The notes: generated by a model not told the origin, from the letters alone. 64,000 nucleotides of DNA from Cricetomys ansorgei (GCA_026225945.1 JAMJFZ010004031.1:887501-951500), one strand, 5' to 3'. Counted from the first letter of the stretch, positions 10,254-22,561 are shown. Numbers and translations: made by a program.

Positions 10254-12600
10254 AAATCTTTTATACATCTTTTAAAAGAATATTTTCTAGAATATGTGGT
10301 TAGAAAGAGTGATTTCTGAAGATAAATTTTGATAATAGATTACAAATCATTATTATTAAATTTGGTGCTGCTAATTCTTTCTAAACAGCATTTTTAGGGA
10401 AGGGTCAATATGCTGATTTACAAATGCAGATGCAGTTTGATGACTCTGTTATAGTACAATGTCATGTAGTAACTTTAAGTACCTGGGTTAAGGTTGAGGA
10501 CACAATAAAGGGGTCTATATCATTTACAAAGAAAATGCATAGTCCATCTTTTCTTAACTATAGATTTCAAAGACTTTAAATTTCCTTCTGGTTCTTTTTT
10601 TCTTTCTTTTTCTTTTTATTATTATCGTTGGCTTCTAGAATTCAAAGTATATTTTGGAATTTGCAGACTTTTCAGCTATCTTCGCCTGCTACATTAGGCC
10701 CTATTTTTGTGAGTTAAGTGGATGGGAAAAGAAGCTTTTATAATTTCATGATAGTTCACATTTTTTTAAATTTAAGATTGTCCCCTGCATATAATCTCCA
10801 CAACTGCACTTAGCTATCTTTTATGTGTCTCTCCTTTGGTAAAGCTGGAAGAGGAGAAGTCATAGAAAAGTATTTAATCACTGTTTGAAGAAAATCTCTC
10901 ATTTCTTCTATTCCCCACTCCACCCGCAGAAAACCAGCCTTTTGTATAGAGAACATGCTATCTTCTTCCATAAGGGCCACGTAGATATGTTTTGGCTCTT
11001 TACCACAGAACCACTGTGGTTCTTGAATATAAAGCCAGTGAAATTAGCTATTACCCTTCACTTGTAAGGCAGCTCCAAGACATTCATTGAGAAGCAGATC
11101 TGTGTATGCTTTCTCCAGTGTGTGGCACTAGTTGCTTTTGACCAGTCAGTCTAGCTGTTCTTGGCTTTTATGATTTGGGGATACAATTTTGTTTTCACCT
11201 TCAGTTTTAAGAAGTTTTCAGAAAGAGATGCTGGTTTTGAATTTGTTGAATGTTTTTTTTGATCAAAAGTGGTAGTGTCAACTTCCAGTTTTCTTACTTT
11301 TGCTCAATCCAGAAGCTGTGAAAGTTCATTCCCCTGCCTTCAGCAAGACTTTTGTTCTTGGGAAAAAATATAGGTAGATGTAAAGAGCCACAAAGATACA
11401 AGTAAAATTATTCATTGGGACATTACTTAAAATAATGATGAATTAACAATAATAGAAAGACCAAGAAACAGAATGTAATATCTTGAAATATAGTATCATA
11501 AAATTTGTTTGAAAATGTATAATAAAAAGTTCAAGAAAAACTTAAATGCTTAATATGTAACAAATTTAAGAGGGTTTTGAGATTTATGAATTTTAAATTT
11601 TCTAGTTTGATGTTTTGAGACTATTTCTTAAATGTGAATATCCTCCTCTCATTCCAAGGCTCAGAAGACATACTGGAAGAAGAGGTGAAGAAAATGTTAG
11701 AACTAGGGTTGAACTCTGTCTTCAGGACATGACATTCAGAAAACCAGCTAATGTCATGGGAGACAGAATCATACTTAAATGCAAAGATGATTTCTAGTCC
11801 TTACCCATTACTGAGAACTACTGGTGGGTGACAACTCTAGGGAAGGGAGAATCTTTCTTCTTTGAGGGCATGGCAACTGGTACACTTCTTATGCCCCAGG
11901 GGTTGCCTTACACCCTCACACATATGGGCACTATTTGAACTTAGTGGGCCATCAAAAAAATAACAAAAGAAAGAAAGAATAAAAGACACAAAGTTAAGAT
12001 GAATTGCTGTTGATGATTACAAAGAAATGGGAGAAAGAGAAATGAGGGCTCCATGTAATCACAGTTCATTTTATAAATTTATGACAATGTCTTAAAGCAT
12101 GAGAAATTTAATTTGATTTCTTTTTGTAATGAATAGAAAAAGATAATTTAAATTTGGAGTATGAAATCTTAGGAAGATTGAATTAGTTAATTTAGGTCAT
12201 ATGTTTGTCATTCTCATTTGTCATTCTCCAAAATCAGTTTTATATACTAATTTATAGCTTTCACTATGGATATACTTTTGTATTCTTGAACATAAATCAT
12301 AAGGAAAATGATTTGTTTTCAAATGAACAGAATTTAAAATAATCATGCATTCTTTTTTAAATATTCTCAAACATTTATTATTTATAATAAAAACATTCAA
12401 AATTACTTCTTCTAGACATTAAAATCATATATAAGCATACACATATACATGTTTCTCTATAGGGGTATTCATCCACACAAACATACATTAATATCCATTG
12501 TAAAGCCACCAAAGTATGAGTCACTCTCTTGAAGACTTTTGTAATTTGAAATATTAAAAATAGTAAAAAATATTCAAATGGGTTGTCTTAGAAAATCAAC
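10250..12600. other. Unique AT-rich DNA
   Basis: No repeat family, RNA gene or credible exon recognised in this stretch. Open frames of about 60 codons at 10885 and 11615 have no recognisable motif and are as expected by chance. Confidence 0.6.
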
Positions 12601-12618
12601 CCACTGTTAATGAAAATT

Positions 12619-12643
12619 CCCTCTCTCTCTCTCTCTCTCTCTC
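12619..12643 (+). repeat. (CT)n microsatellite at a SINE tail
   Basis: Twelve or so CT units directly upstream of an antisense B1. This is the mutated (GA-type) tail side of that SINE. Confidence 0.95.
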
Positions 12644-12647
12644 ACTT

Positions 12648-12778
12648 TTTTCAAGATAGGGTTTCTTTGTTGTAACTCTGGCTGTCCTGGAACTCAGGCT
12701 GGCCTCAAACTCACAGAGATACACCTGCTTCTGCCTCCCGAGTGCTGGGATTAAAGGAGTACATCACTACTGCCTAAA
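12648..12778 (-). mobile_element. B1 SINE, antisense
   Basis: The plus strand reads the reverse complement of B1: 'GATAGGGTTTCTTTGTTGTA', 'CTGGCTGTCCTGGAACTCA', 'GGCTGGCCTCAAACTCACAG', 'CTGCCTCCCGAGTGCTGGGA', 'TTAAAGGAGTACATCAC'. B1 is a 7SL-RNA-derived, pol III-transcribed SINE mobilised by L1. Nearly full length. Confidence 0.95.
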
Positions 12779-12779
12779 T

Positions 12780-14520
12780 CAATTAAAATTCTCAATCTTT
12801 TTCTGACCATTGGTCTACAGCATCTAATTTAATGTGTAATAAATTTATCATTCTATGCACACTGGATTTATAATTGTCACATTTATGTGAATATTCTTGT
12901 TTGAGGAAGTTGTTAATTGTCTTTGTTATTATTACTGAAGTTATCATATTAGAGTCTTGAATATTAATATAATATATTCTAAATTAGAAGCAGTTATAAA
13001 AAACCATTCTATCAAAATAGTGCATGTATATGTATAGCCATAATGCTATATACATGTTTTATGTATGCAGTTCAAACTAACATAATATTAGCATATCCAA
13101 CTAACAATTCACATGGAGTTGTAAGCCAACTTTGTGCTTCTATTTACTCAGCAGTCAGTTTCATACTAATTAGTTAATTCATGTAGTCACTTAATAATTC
13201 ATCTGAGTGCCTGACAAGCAAGGGGAGCATATGGAGCCATATTACAGATGCCAATTGAAGAGTACAAACAAACCCATTGTCATTTAACAAGGTGCTAAGG
13301 CTTACTCAGTTAATGAGCATCATGGAAATTATTATGAAAGAGATCATTGGTTAATTGTGATGAGCTGGTAATGCTGTGAATTGCTAACGCTACTTAAGGA
13401 AAAGTAGATTATTTTCAGAAATGATTTTTGCACAGTTAATTCAAAATAGTATACAGTAATATTCTCTTATTAGTAGTAGGTTTCCTTCTTCTGACATGTC
13501 TAAAAATTAATTATTGTACCATTATCTAACATGTCATTAGGCATTTGTAAAGTAGATTATGTAGTCAGAAATACATTACCTTAGAAATTCTCAAATCTAG
13601 ACCCTAAGACAATGAATAAGTGATTTCAGCATCCCAGCGGTGCAATCTCAGGAGGACAGAGCTGATAGACACAGCAAGAAAATGGCCTGTCATTCCATCT
13701 CTTTCTTAATAAAGGAGACTCTAGTGCTTCAGATGGAAACCAATTATAATCTTCAGTTATAAGATTGCAAAAGCTTGTCTTATAATGAACAGAAGATATT
13801 TTTCTGTAACATAACCACTGGCCCTAATTCTGCCCCTTGGAGTTAAGGAAACAATCTAATCCTCTTTCACATGTTCTAATAAAAGTATTTATTAAAAAGT
13901 GGGAAATTTTTATTTTCCTTGCGCTGTAAGTGAATAGAGACAATTGCCCATGGGAATTCCTTTCTGTTTGCCTGCATGCCAATAAAAAGTGCTTTAAAAA
14001 TTCTGTGCTGGAACATGGTCAGGGATCAACATAACGGATATCAGTGCCATAAAAATGACAAGTACACAGAAACACAAAAGAAAGTATAGGAGAAAGTGTC
14101 TGGGGAATTCAAACTAAAAGGAATTCTGTCTACAAAAGAATAGATTTTGGGGGGATTCATATAAAGTCCCTCTTACCTTCTTCAGAGGCAGAAAATCTGG
14201 GAAAATTTATGAGGAAAGTTGACAAGGACAAATTTTAAAAAAAGAGGAAGAAAGAAAATAGCATCCCAATATAGTTAAAGAAGTTTCATAGTAAGTTGTC
14301 CTTAACTTTGTGTGTAAGAATTTGTATATTTCATATGGAACAAACCTATGAAAGTATAGAAAGCAAGGCAGTAATATATGGTTATGAAACAGACATGATA
14401 ATATTGTCATAGTTGCTGCCTATTGTCTTACCTTTAAAAAATTAAAAATTAGTAACACTGTTTTTCTACCAAGGGATAATACCCATATCATATTTCACTT
14501 CTTTCCAAATTACCATTGTT
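12780..14520. other. Unique DNA with candidate conserved non-coding blocks
   Basis: No repeat recognised. The parts at about 13130-13420 and 13590-13990 are less biased than their surroundings and rich in TAAT/ATTA homeobox-type cores and CAAT-like motifs. That is typical of, but not proof of, conserved non-coding elements. The rest is featureless AT-rich DNA. Confidence 0.4.
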
Positions 14521-14525
14521 ATCTG

Positions 14526-14645
14526 TGTGTGGAAGCAGAGGGTTGTAATCCAAATGCATGGGAAGCTGGGGTAGAAAGATGGTCTGATTTCAAGGCATAC
14601 ATGGCAAAACCTCATCTACAACAAAAGAAGAACAAAGCAAAAGAA
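14526..14645 (+). mobile_element. Diverged B1/ID-B1-type SINE
   Basis: 'GGGTTGTAATCCAAATGCAT', 'GGAAGCTGGGGTAGAAAGAT' and 'CATGGCAAAACCTCATCTAC' follow the B1 body, ending in an A-rich tail (ACAAAAGAAGAACAAAGC). The 5' head is eroded. Confidence 0.65.
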
Positions 14646-15846
14646 AAGTTGCAACAGTTTTCAAGCTTGTTTTAGGTTATTTTCAAGCCTTTCTTTCCCT
14701 GTATCTGTAATTTATATGAGTAAGGACTATTTTAAATCCATAAATGTTATTAAAGTTGCAAGTTTTTATTGGACATTCTGTTTGTATGGTACTTACATGG
14801 ATATAGTAGCCATGGTGCAATCATTTTCAATAGAATAAAATAATAATGATAAAGTTTTATATATTTTCATAGTTATATTAAATTTATACACATATTAGAA
14901 TGCAAAGTAAAGTTCAACAAATACAGGAAAAATTAAATCACATCCTGTATTCTTTCTGACCTAATGGGATGAAGATGAATATCAACAGCAATAGAAATTA
15001 CTGGAAGTATACAAGCTTAGATAAATAAGCATGACTAAGTAATAATTGGGTCAAATTCTGGAACAAAAAAGAAGTTTAATGGAATTTCTAGAATTGATTG
15101 AGAATGACAGTGCAATATACCAAAATGTCTGGGAGTCAATTAAAAAAAAAAAAGCCCTAAGAGGAAAGTTTAAAATACTAAGTACCAACATCAAAATTTA
15201 AAGATATCTTAAATTAATGAACTAATTATGCACCTGAAGGCCAAGGGGAAAAAAAGGTAAAAACAGTCTAAATATTAGATAAAAGAGATAATCAAAATCA
15301 AGGTTGAAATTAATTAGATAGAAATGAAAAAGAAAATGAAATAGTCAATGAAATGGGGACTCGGTTCTTTGAAAAGAGTGGTATGATTGACAAACCTTTG
15401 GTAAAATTAACCAAACAGACACTGAAGAAATTTAGAGAATCATAGAAACTTACCTTAAAATTCTATATTCCACTAAAGTGAAAAAATCTAAAAGAAGTGG
15501 ATTAACTTCTAGATATGCATGGCCTACAAAAACTAAATCAAGATGAAATAAACTATTTAAATAGACTCATCAAAAGACACAGAAACCCAGAACTAGATAA
15601 ATTAAGCAAAATTAGTTCAGATCTTCCAAGAGCCTCAATATTCCTAATATTAGTCTATAAAATAGGAATTGAAACAAAACTTTCAATTTTTTGATGAAGT
15701 AAATATCACCTGCTACCAAAACAAGTGATACAACAGAAAAAGAAGGTTATAAGTCATTGTCTGTGATGAACAGAGATTAAAAAAAAATTCTAAAGAAAAT
15801 ACTTGATAAGTAAATTTAAGAACTATATTAGAAAGATTATTTAGCC

Positions 15847-16446
15847 GTGGATCTCTTCCTTGGCTCTCCTCCTTGAGTGGTAGCTAAGCCTCTGGCCATC
15901 AGCTCAGCTTTAGGTAAGAAACTGCATGGTGGGTCCATGCCTGGTCTAGATATGTCTTTGGTTAGAGTCTGAGTATCAGAGCTGTGGGAAATAGAATTCC
16001 CAGGAGACTGTTGTCAGTGGAACATCTCAATTTATTAAAGCAACTTTGGTTACATTTATATGAAAAGAGCAGAGGAGGACCCTTGGTACCCTGGGATGGG
16101 GGCCATTGGTTAAAACAGGGGTACTAGAGTAGCCCTACTTACAGGTGGGTGCTCATGTCTAAGGATCAAAGTCCTGCAAGAGCATGTTTGCTTAAGGTGT
16201 GTGGTCCCACAGGGAAAAGAAGAAGACACTTTATCAGAAAATGGGCTCAGCCTTCCAGCTACAGCATTCAGATAAACATTAAACAGGGCAAATTCCTTTG
16301 CCAGTGGCCTGCTGTGAAGCAGGCAGCATTTAAAATTTAGCTGGGTTTTGCCAGGGCTAAGAAAAAGGGGAGTAATCAAATGCCTTCTGCTCTCAGGGTG
16401 AAAATTTTGGGGTTCCAAGCACTCTTAGCTCTAGGGTAGCCCCACA
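15847..16446 (-). mobile_element. Solo LTR (about 600 bp) in L1 copy 3
   Basis: On the minus strand it starts TGTGGGGCTACCCTAGAGC at 16446 and runs to about 15847 (plus strand 'GTGGATCTCTTCC'). It carries a TATA-like ATATAAATG (complement of about 16053) followed by AATAAATTGAG (plus 'CAATTTATTAAAG' at about 16029), spaced like a promoter and poly(A) signal. The flanking L1 sequence ('TTAGCCGTG' left, 'TTTACCGTG' right) is one site of ORF2 and is partly duplicated, but mutations prevent an exact 6-bp call. The overlapping 102-codon open frame on this strand has no recognisable domain. Confidence 0.75.
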
Positions 16447-16629
16447 TTTACCGTGATCAAATTCATTTCATTCCCAAGATGCAGGAAAGTTTCAACACAT
16501 GCAAATGACTGTGCATAATCTTTCACACAAAAAGGCTAAGTGTCAAAAACCACTCGATCACCTCATTAGATGTAAAAAAGACCTTTGACAAAAATCCAAC
16601 ATTCCTTTAAGGTAAAAGTTCTAGAGAAT

Positions 16630-16760
16630 ATGGGGATACAAGGAACATATATAATATTCATTACATATATTACATTTTATATATGCTATATATATATATA
16701 TATATATATATCATGTATAATATAAAATAAAATATATAATATATAACATATATAATATAA
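16630..16760 (+). repeat. (TA)n-rich tract
   Basis: Core of TA units at 16687-16711 within a wider AT-only zone. It is an expansion inside L1 copy 3. Confidence 0.95.
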
Positions 16761-17870
16761 TGACATAATAAAGGGAATATATAGCAAGAACTCAGTCAAC
16801 ACCTTGCTAAATGGAGAAAAACTCAAAGCATTCCCACTAAAACAGGAAACAAAACAAGATTATCCACTTTCCTTATCCTATTCAATATAGTACTGGAAAT
16901 CTTAGCTAGGGCAATAATAAAAGTGAATAATCTTGCATCAAAGATTCCACCAGAAACCTATAGCTGTTAAACACATTCAACAAAGCAGTAGTATACAAAA
17001 TTAGCACAGAAAAATCAGTATCATTCTTATGCACAAAAGACAAAATGCTAAGAAGGAAATCAGGAAAATAATTATATTTATAAAAGACCCAAAACAGTAA
17101 AATATTATAGAATATTCTCCAAAGAAGTGAAAGTTTTAAGACACTGAATAAAAAAATTAAAAATATACTAGAAGATGGAAAGATCTTATATATGCATGAA
17201 TTGGTAGAATTAAAATTGTGAGCATGGTCATCCTACCAAAAAGTAATTTATGTATTTAATACAACTCTAATAAAATAATTTATTCACAGAAATTGAAGAA
17301 AAACCTTATATTAACATGAAAACATAGAATAATCCTAAACAATAAAAGAACTAAAGATTCACCATTACAGGTTTGAATTAATATTACAAAACCATAGTAA
17401 TAAAACAAGCATGGTAATGGCATAAAAACAGATTCAATGATCATTCTAGTAGAATTGGAGACTCACATATAAGCCTAATACTTTTTTTTTTTTTTAAGTA
17501 AATTGTTTTAGCAAAGATGTCAACAAACACATTGGAGGAAAGATAGCATCTTCAAAGATAGACTGACTAGATCCTTATCTCTCACCCTGAACAAAACTCA
17601 ACTCCAAATGGCTCAAGTACTTTAGCATATATATACCCTGATACCTGAATATTATAGAGGAGAAAGTAGAGAATACCCTTAAATTCATGGGAACGGGAAA
17701 GGACTTTTTTTTTTGTTTAAAAAAACAGGAACACAGCAGTGTAGGCATTAATAGAAACAGTTGATAAATGAGAACTCATTAAACTTAAAAGGATCTCTGT
17801 ACAGCAAGTGGCATGATCATTTGAGTGCAGAGGAAGACTTCAGAAATGGGAAAAATATTTAACAGCAGTG

Positions 17871-18189
17871 TGTTGTGGAAGTTTTTTAGTTGTGTTTACA
17901 CTAATTGTTTTATGCACTGTTAGGTAAGGGGCTGTCTAGGGTGTTTTATATTGTTTGCAGGTGTTGGATTTCTGTGGGGGATGTTTAATAGCTTATGATC
18001 TGCACATGGTATCAGTAGAACACATAGGGAGTTCTGAACCAATAAAACAACTGAATTCAGATGCTCAGGGTTCCTCTGAAAAATATGGCCATGACAGTGG
18101 TTCCCTCTGCAGAGGTCTGGCAGGGTTTGAGTCTATGAAAATGCCATCTTGTCCTTCCTGCTGAGCCACTTCAGCATCCAACAACTACA
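17871..18189 (+). mobile_element. Family-B solo LTR in L1 copy 3
   Basis: It starts TGTTGTGGAAGTTTTTTAG and ends CAACAACTACA (319 bp), aligning over its length with the two LTRs of the element at 5393-7382 in the opposite orientation. GCAGTG precedes it (17865-17870) and GCAGTA follows (18190-18195), a 6-bp duplication with one change. An AATAAAACAACTG poly(A) signal is present at about 18041. L1 ORF2 sequence continues on both sides. It shows that family B forms solo LTRs as well as two-LTR insertions. Confidence 0.87.
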
Positions 18190-18639
18190 GCAGTATGTCT
18201 GAAAGAGAGTTAGAATCTAGACTATACAAAGGATTAAATAAACAAAACATCAAGGAAACAAACATCTCAATTAAAAAAAGGTTATGAATTAAACAGAGAG
18301 TTCTCATATAAATGGCTGAGACATATTTTTAAAAATGTTCAACACTGCTCTATGTGTTCATTCATGTTCACTACTGTGCTAATCACAATATCTAGGACAC
18401 AGTTACTTATGTAAGAATGGAAAACATACTACTTTTGAAGTCCTATTCAGGCAGTTGGCCAAGGACTACACTAATGAATAATATGTGAATTTTTTTCTAA
18501 GGACTTACAGTCTCAATTTCTTTCTTACTAAATGTATTAACTAATAAGTTCTACTTTCAAGTTGCATTGAATTTCTTCAAGGTTTTATATGATTTCATAG
18601 AAATATTTATTAAGGATAATCTCCATTGTAGGATTTTTT

Positions 18640-18775
18640 TTTAAGGCAGGTTTTCTTTGTTTTAACTCTAGCTTTCCTAGAACTCACTCTGTAGATCAGG
18701 ATGGCCTCAAACTCTAAAAGATCCTCCTGCATCTGCCTCCCAAGTTCTGGCAGTGGTGGTGCATGCCTGGCTTCA
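18640..18775 (-). mobile_element. B1 SINE, antisense, diverged
   Basis: Plus strand 'AGGCAGGTTTTCTTTGTTTT', 'AGAACTCACTCTGTAGATCA', 'GATGGCCTCAAACTC', 'TGCCTCCCAAGTTCTGGCAG', 'GTGGTGCATGCC' is the reverse complement of a B1 body, with local damage. Confidence 0.88.
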
Positions 18776-18824
18776 TTGTGGTTTTATAAACTCATATAAA
18801 CCATGTTATATGAGTTTGTTCTCT

Positions 18825-18908
18825 CCACCACATAGGTCCTGGGGATTGAACTCAGGACTTTAGGCTAAGTGGCAAGGGTTTTGACCTGCTGAACTGTCTG
18901 TCCATCTG
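18825..18908 (-). mobile_element. B2-type SINE, antisense, 5' part
   Basis: 'TCCTGGGGATTGAACTCAGG' and 'GACCTGCTGAACTGTCTGTC' match the reverse complement of the tRNA-derived head of B2/B3 SINEs (pol III promoter part). The tail part is absent or unrecognisable. Confidence 0.75.
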
Positions 18909-19186
18909 ATAAAATAATTTTTAAGTTGTTTACATTCACTGCAAAAAGAGAATGTAGTCTTAAAGGAGAATGGTTTTGTTCTTTGTCTTCCATTCCATGA
19001 TTTGTATTTGCAACTTCTGAATGTGGCCACATACTCGGGACTACTTGTTCTATATGTAGACCGTTTGATTAATATGTTTCCGTTTTCCATTTATCACATT
19101 TTTTATAGAACATTTCATTTGCTCACAAGAGTAGAAGTGATAACAAAATCCTTGCCCTTACCTGTTCACTGCTTTATTTGCTAGCA

Positions 19187-19562
19187 TGAACCTGGCAGAG
19201 CAGGCCTAAAAGTGAGACAGACTGAAATATGCAGTAGCCAACTTTATTCAGAGCATCAGACAATTTATACTCTGAGGGTTAAGAAGAGTCACCTGAGTAA
19301 AGTGTATAACCACTAGGACAAGCCACACATAACAAAAGCATGTTTTTCCATAGGCATTTCCAGAGGCATGTGAATAGCAACAGCTGAAGTTAGCTCACGC
19401 CTATCCGCAACACCTGGGAAGAATACGAAAACGCGTTCCAAGAATAATTGTGCATTTTGAAGAACCTGAAGTTACAAGACTCTTGCCTTATTTTCTTGAA
19501 GTTTCCTAACAAACACTCAGAATTCTTCTCACAGGACTCCATTCTTGGACCATATTCTGACA
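19187..19562 (-). mobile_element. 376-bp solo LTR with intact TATA and poly(A) signals
   Basis: On the minus strand it starts TGTCAGAATATGGTCC at 19562 and ends CAGGTTCA at 19187. A clear TATA box (CAGAGTATAAATTGTC) is followed about 20 bp later by AATAAAGTTGGCTACTGC, the promoter/R-region order of rodent betaretroviral LTRs. Several CpGs survive (about 19430). Flanks are CTAGCA (left) and CTTGCC (right), four of six bases alike, so the duplication is degraded or my boundary is slightly off. It was not found elsewhere in the window. Confidence 0.72.
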
Positions 19563-19569
19563 CTTGCCC

Positions 19570-21600
19570 AGCGAGGGCATCTCATACCTAACCATCAATG
19601 ATCTTCACTCTGACCAAGTGCATTCTGGTGAAACAAGTAGCTGGCATCATTTCTTTAAATATGTTGGTATGCTTTTATTCATAAACTGCCAGCATGATGA
19701 TTTCCCAGCCTCCATCCCTGCACCTTCCTGTCAATGGTACAACCTTTAGAGGATAGAGAAACATAAACGGAGGGGATATATTACTTGCACTTCTTACTGT
19801 CCTTTATTTGAGGTACTTGGAAGTCTCTCTTATATTTCTAAGGGGTTTCTTTTCATACTTGTTAAAATACTTAATTTCATTACCATCATTTTTATAATTC
19901 TTATTCTTCCTTATAGACATTTACCCCCCACACCAAATCTAATAACAAAACAAGAATCAGTTACAATGTAGTATTTATTAGCTTTACTTTTAGTCATGAT
20001 AAAGGTCTGTGTTTTCATATATTTGTGTGACAAATGACCTCTACCAACAGCAAAAAATATAATCACAGTGATGTAAAATTATAAACATCAACCTATTTTA
20101 GAATAAGTTTACAAATATCAAGAATTTCAAAACAATTAAGTCATTTGTTCTTCACTGGGCACGTCAGTTACAATATAATGCATAGTGATGTTTTAGTTAG
20201 TGAAAACAGTGTAACCACATAGAATACAACAAGTAACTTGCAATGCGTATTGAAAAGGACAATGCAACAGTTTCCTTCCCTGTACTTGATGTGGGAGTCT
20301 GCTAATATGTTGAAATAACATATCAATGTGTTGCTTATTTAGGTAGAAATTGCTTGACAAATGGAGAAAGCACCCAGGTAGAATGCAGTCCAGACACCTG
20401 GAGAAAAATACACACTTTAATAGAAAATCTGTTAATTAAAAAAAAATTGAAACACCCAGCAAAGATGTTCCATTCTAAATTACTTCATTTCTAGGTTTGA
20501 GAAACATTGAGTTTTCACTGTGATTAGATGCTCTGCTGTGTTTTAGAGTTACAGTAGCTTCTGAGCACAATCAATTTGACAAGGATCCCATGAGTACTCC
20601 ACAGCAGATGCTTTCTGTCCTGACTCTATCAACTGTCCAGGGCGCTGAAAAAAGAATGAGAAAACAATTTCACACTTGTCCTTAAGACTCTCAGGCACAG
20701 TGTTCTATGAAATTATTTTCAAATGTAGGATGTTATTTTCACAAAGTAGATGTTATAATAAAAGTCCATCCATATATGAACAGTTACATGGGACTCTGAG
20801 GGCCATGTAGTTGTTTTAAAAAATTGTACAGCTCTACAATCATGACTTATGGTATCTGTTTTCCAACTTTGTTACATGCCTTTTATTCTAAACATAATAT
20901 CATGAATAATATAACCCAATGATTAAATTAATTGCTCCTAGAAATACTTTCCATTTCTACCCTGAAACAATCCACTATAAATTCCATAATTTACTAAAGT
21001 AAATGCAGAGAAATTGCAACATTTTACTGCAAATACTTTAATAATTTTGAACTACTCCATTTTAATAATCTAACCTGTCTTCATATTGGCATGGTGTTAC
21101 ATTAGCAGATGGTAATGAGAGTATAATTAAAAAGGTGTCTTGAATTTTTCTATAATCTTCAATTTATACATAGCAATAAATTACATTTTAACCAAAGTAG
21201 AAGATTGAGGGTGAGAGTAATTTTCAGTAAAGTTAAATTAGACTACAAGTTTAAAAGAATAAAATGTCTTTATAATGCAAGGAACTCTAGAGTAACTTTT
21301 AAGATGCTTCTAGTAAAAGTATACTTAAGCCTTTGACATTAAAGATTAAAATTGCATTTTAAAAGATGAAATATAATATCAGTTACATCCAAGTTTCTTA
21401 GAGAAATTTCTTAGTAGTAGAAAGGATAAATTTCTATAAGATTGACAATTCAAATTTCCCATCTCTTTACACTCCTTCACAATCTATTCTCATTCTCAAT
21501 TTAGTACTTCACATATTAGAATATATAGGTAAATATGATAGCACATAATAACCTAAATGATCATGAAATGTGATATGTGAGCCAAGACACAATCTTGTTT
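19570..21600. other. Unique AT-rich DNA
   Basis: No repeat, RNA gene or exon recognised. A TAAT-rich, non-repetitive part lies around 20130-20680 and another around 21050-21150. Confidence 0.5.
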
Positions 21601-21606
21601 AGCTTG

Positions 21607-21620
21607 CTTTCTTTCTTTCT

Positions 21621-21692
<72 letters not shown>

Positions 21693-21696
21693 TTTT
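21607..21696 (+). repeat. (CTTT)n microsatellite
   Basis: About 21 nearly perfect CTTT units, a homopyrimidine strand capable of triplex formation in principle. Such long pure tetranucleotide tracts are usually length-polymorphic. Confidence 0.98.
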
Positions 21697-21899
21697 CATG
21701 GTATCTACGTCATCGCTAATTCATTGTGATGGTGGCAGTCATGGTCTGTATGCTGTCAGCTTCACTAGGTTTAGAATCATCATGAAATTTTTTTTTTTTG
21801 ATTTCCAGAAAAGATTTGCTAAGGAAAAAAGACGTGTGTTAAGTGTGGGCAATGGGACCCTAGGGGCCAGAGGAGAGAATGAATAAAAAGGTTACACCA

Positions 21900-22095
21900 A
21901 AGAGAACACTGACATTCCTTTCTCTGATTCTTGATTGCATAAACCTGGAGAGCAGCTGCCTTGTGTTAATAGTGCCATGCCTTCTCTACCGTGGTGGACT
22001 ATATTGCCTTCAAATGTAAGCTAAAATAAGCCCTTCCTCCCTAAATTTGCTTCCTTTCATTAGTCAAAGCAACAAGACTAACTAATGAAATAATA
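21900..22095 (+). mobile_element. MaLR-like LTR 3' segment (tentative)
   Basis: 'TTCAAATGTAAGCTAAAATA', 'AGCCCTTCCTCCCTAAATTT' and 'AACAAGACTAACTAATGA' match in order the end of mammalian MaLR-type LTRs (AATAAA-like signal, then '...CTAATGA/CTAATAC'). A second copy of the same pattern lies at 25480-25805. The 5' boundary was not resolved. Confidence 0.5.
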
Positions 22096-22561
22096 TTCTC
22101 TGAAAAAAAGCTTTATGTTGGAAAATTAATAGAATAAGATACAGACAGGGATTCTCTTTTTGTCCTAAGAAGACCACTAAACTTTACACTTGCTTCCTCT
22201 GCCAGCTATTCTAAGTATAACTCATCTCTAGTTCAGTCACTGTCCTATGTTGCTTGCTTTGCTGGGCAACACAAATGTTCATTTCTGAGCGGTCTGAGGT
22301 TCAGAATTCTCCAATGCATCCATTGTCCATTGATGTGCCACTATTTCAGGTACCACTCTCTCCTTACCAGTGATGCTTTTACTTTTTACAGGGAAAGTAT
22401 AGAATGTGAATGTGGTTTATTCTTTCATTGTTCTCTTAGTCAGGTTTTAGGCCATTTTTCTGCTCTTCAGTTTCATGGTCTGAGAGTCTTTCACTATAAA
22501 ACCTCATAAATTGTTTTACAGTACCTATTTATTAGGTGTGGACCTGTGCATGCATGCCAGT

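Larger units (their letters stand above)
14880..18420 (+). mobile_element. LINE-1 copy 3, old, ORF2 only, with two nested LTRs
   Basis: Sense-strand ORF2 from the endonuclease/RT linker ('TTCTTTCTGACCTAATGGGA' at about 14955) through the RT region (16480-17100, e.g. 'AGCATTCCCACTAAAACAGG') to the C-terminal part ('CTCATTAAACTTAAAAGG', about 17776). Divergence from the other L1 copies is high and the frames are riddled with stops, so it is older. It is interrupted by an LTR at 15847-16446 and by a family-B solo LTR at 17871-18189. A TA-rich expansion sits inside the RT region at 16630-16760. The 3' boundary is a best guess near 18420. No poly(A) tail or target duplication was found. Confidence 0.82.

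Noticed and set aside
16110..16418. 102-codon minus-strand open frame
   Set aside because: Contained in an LTR inside an L1; no homology or domain recognised.
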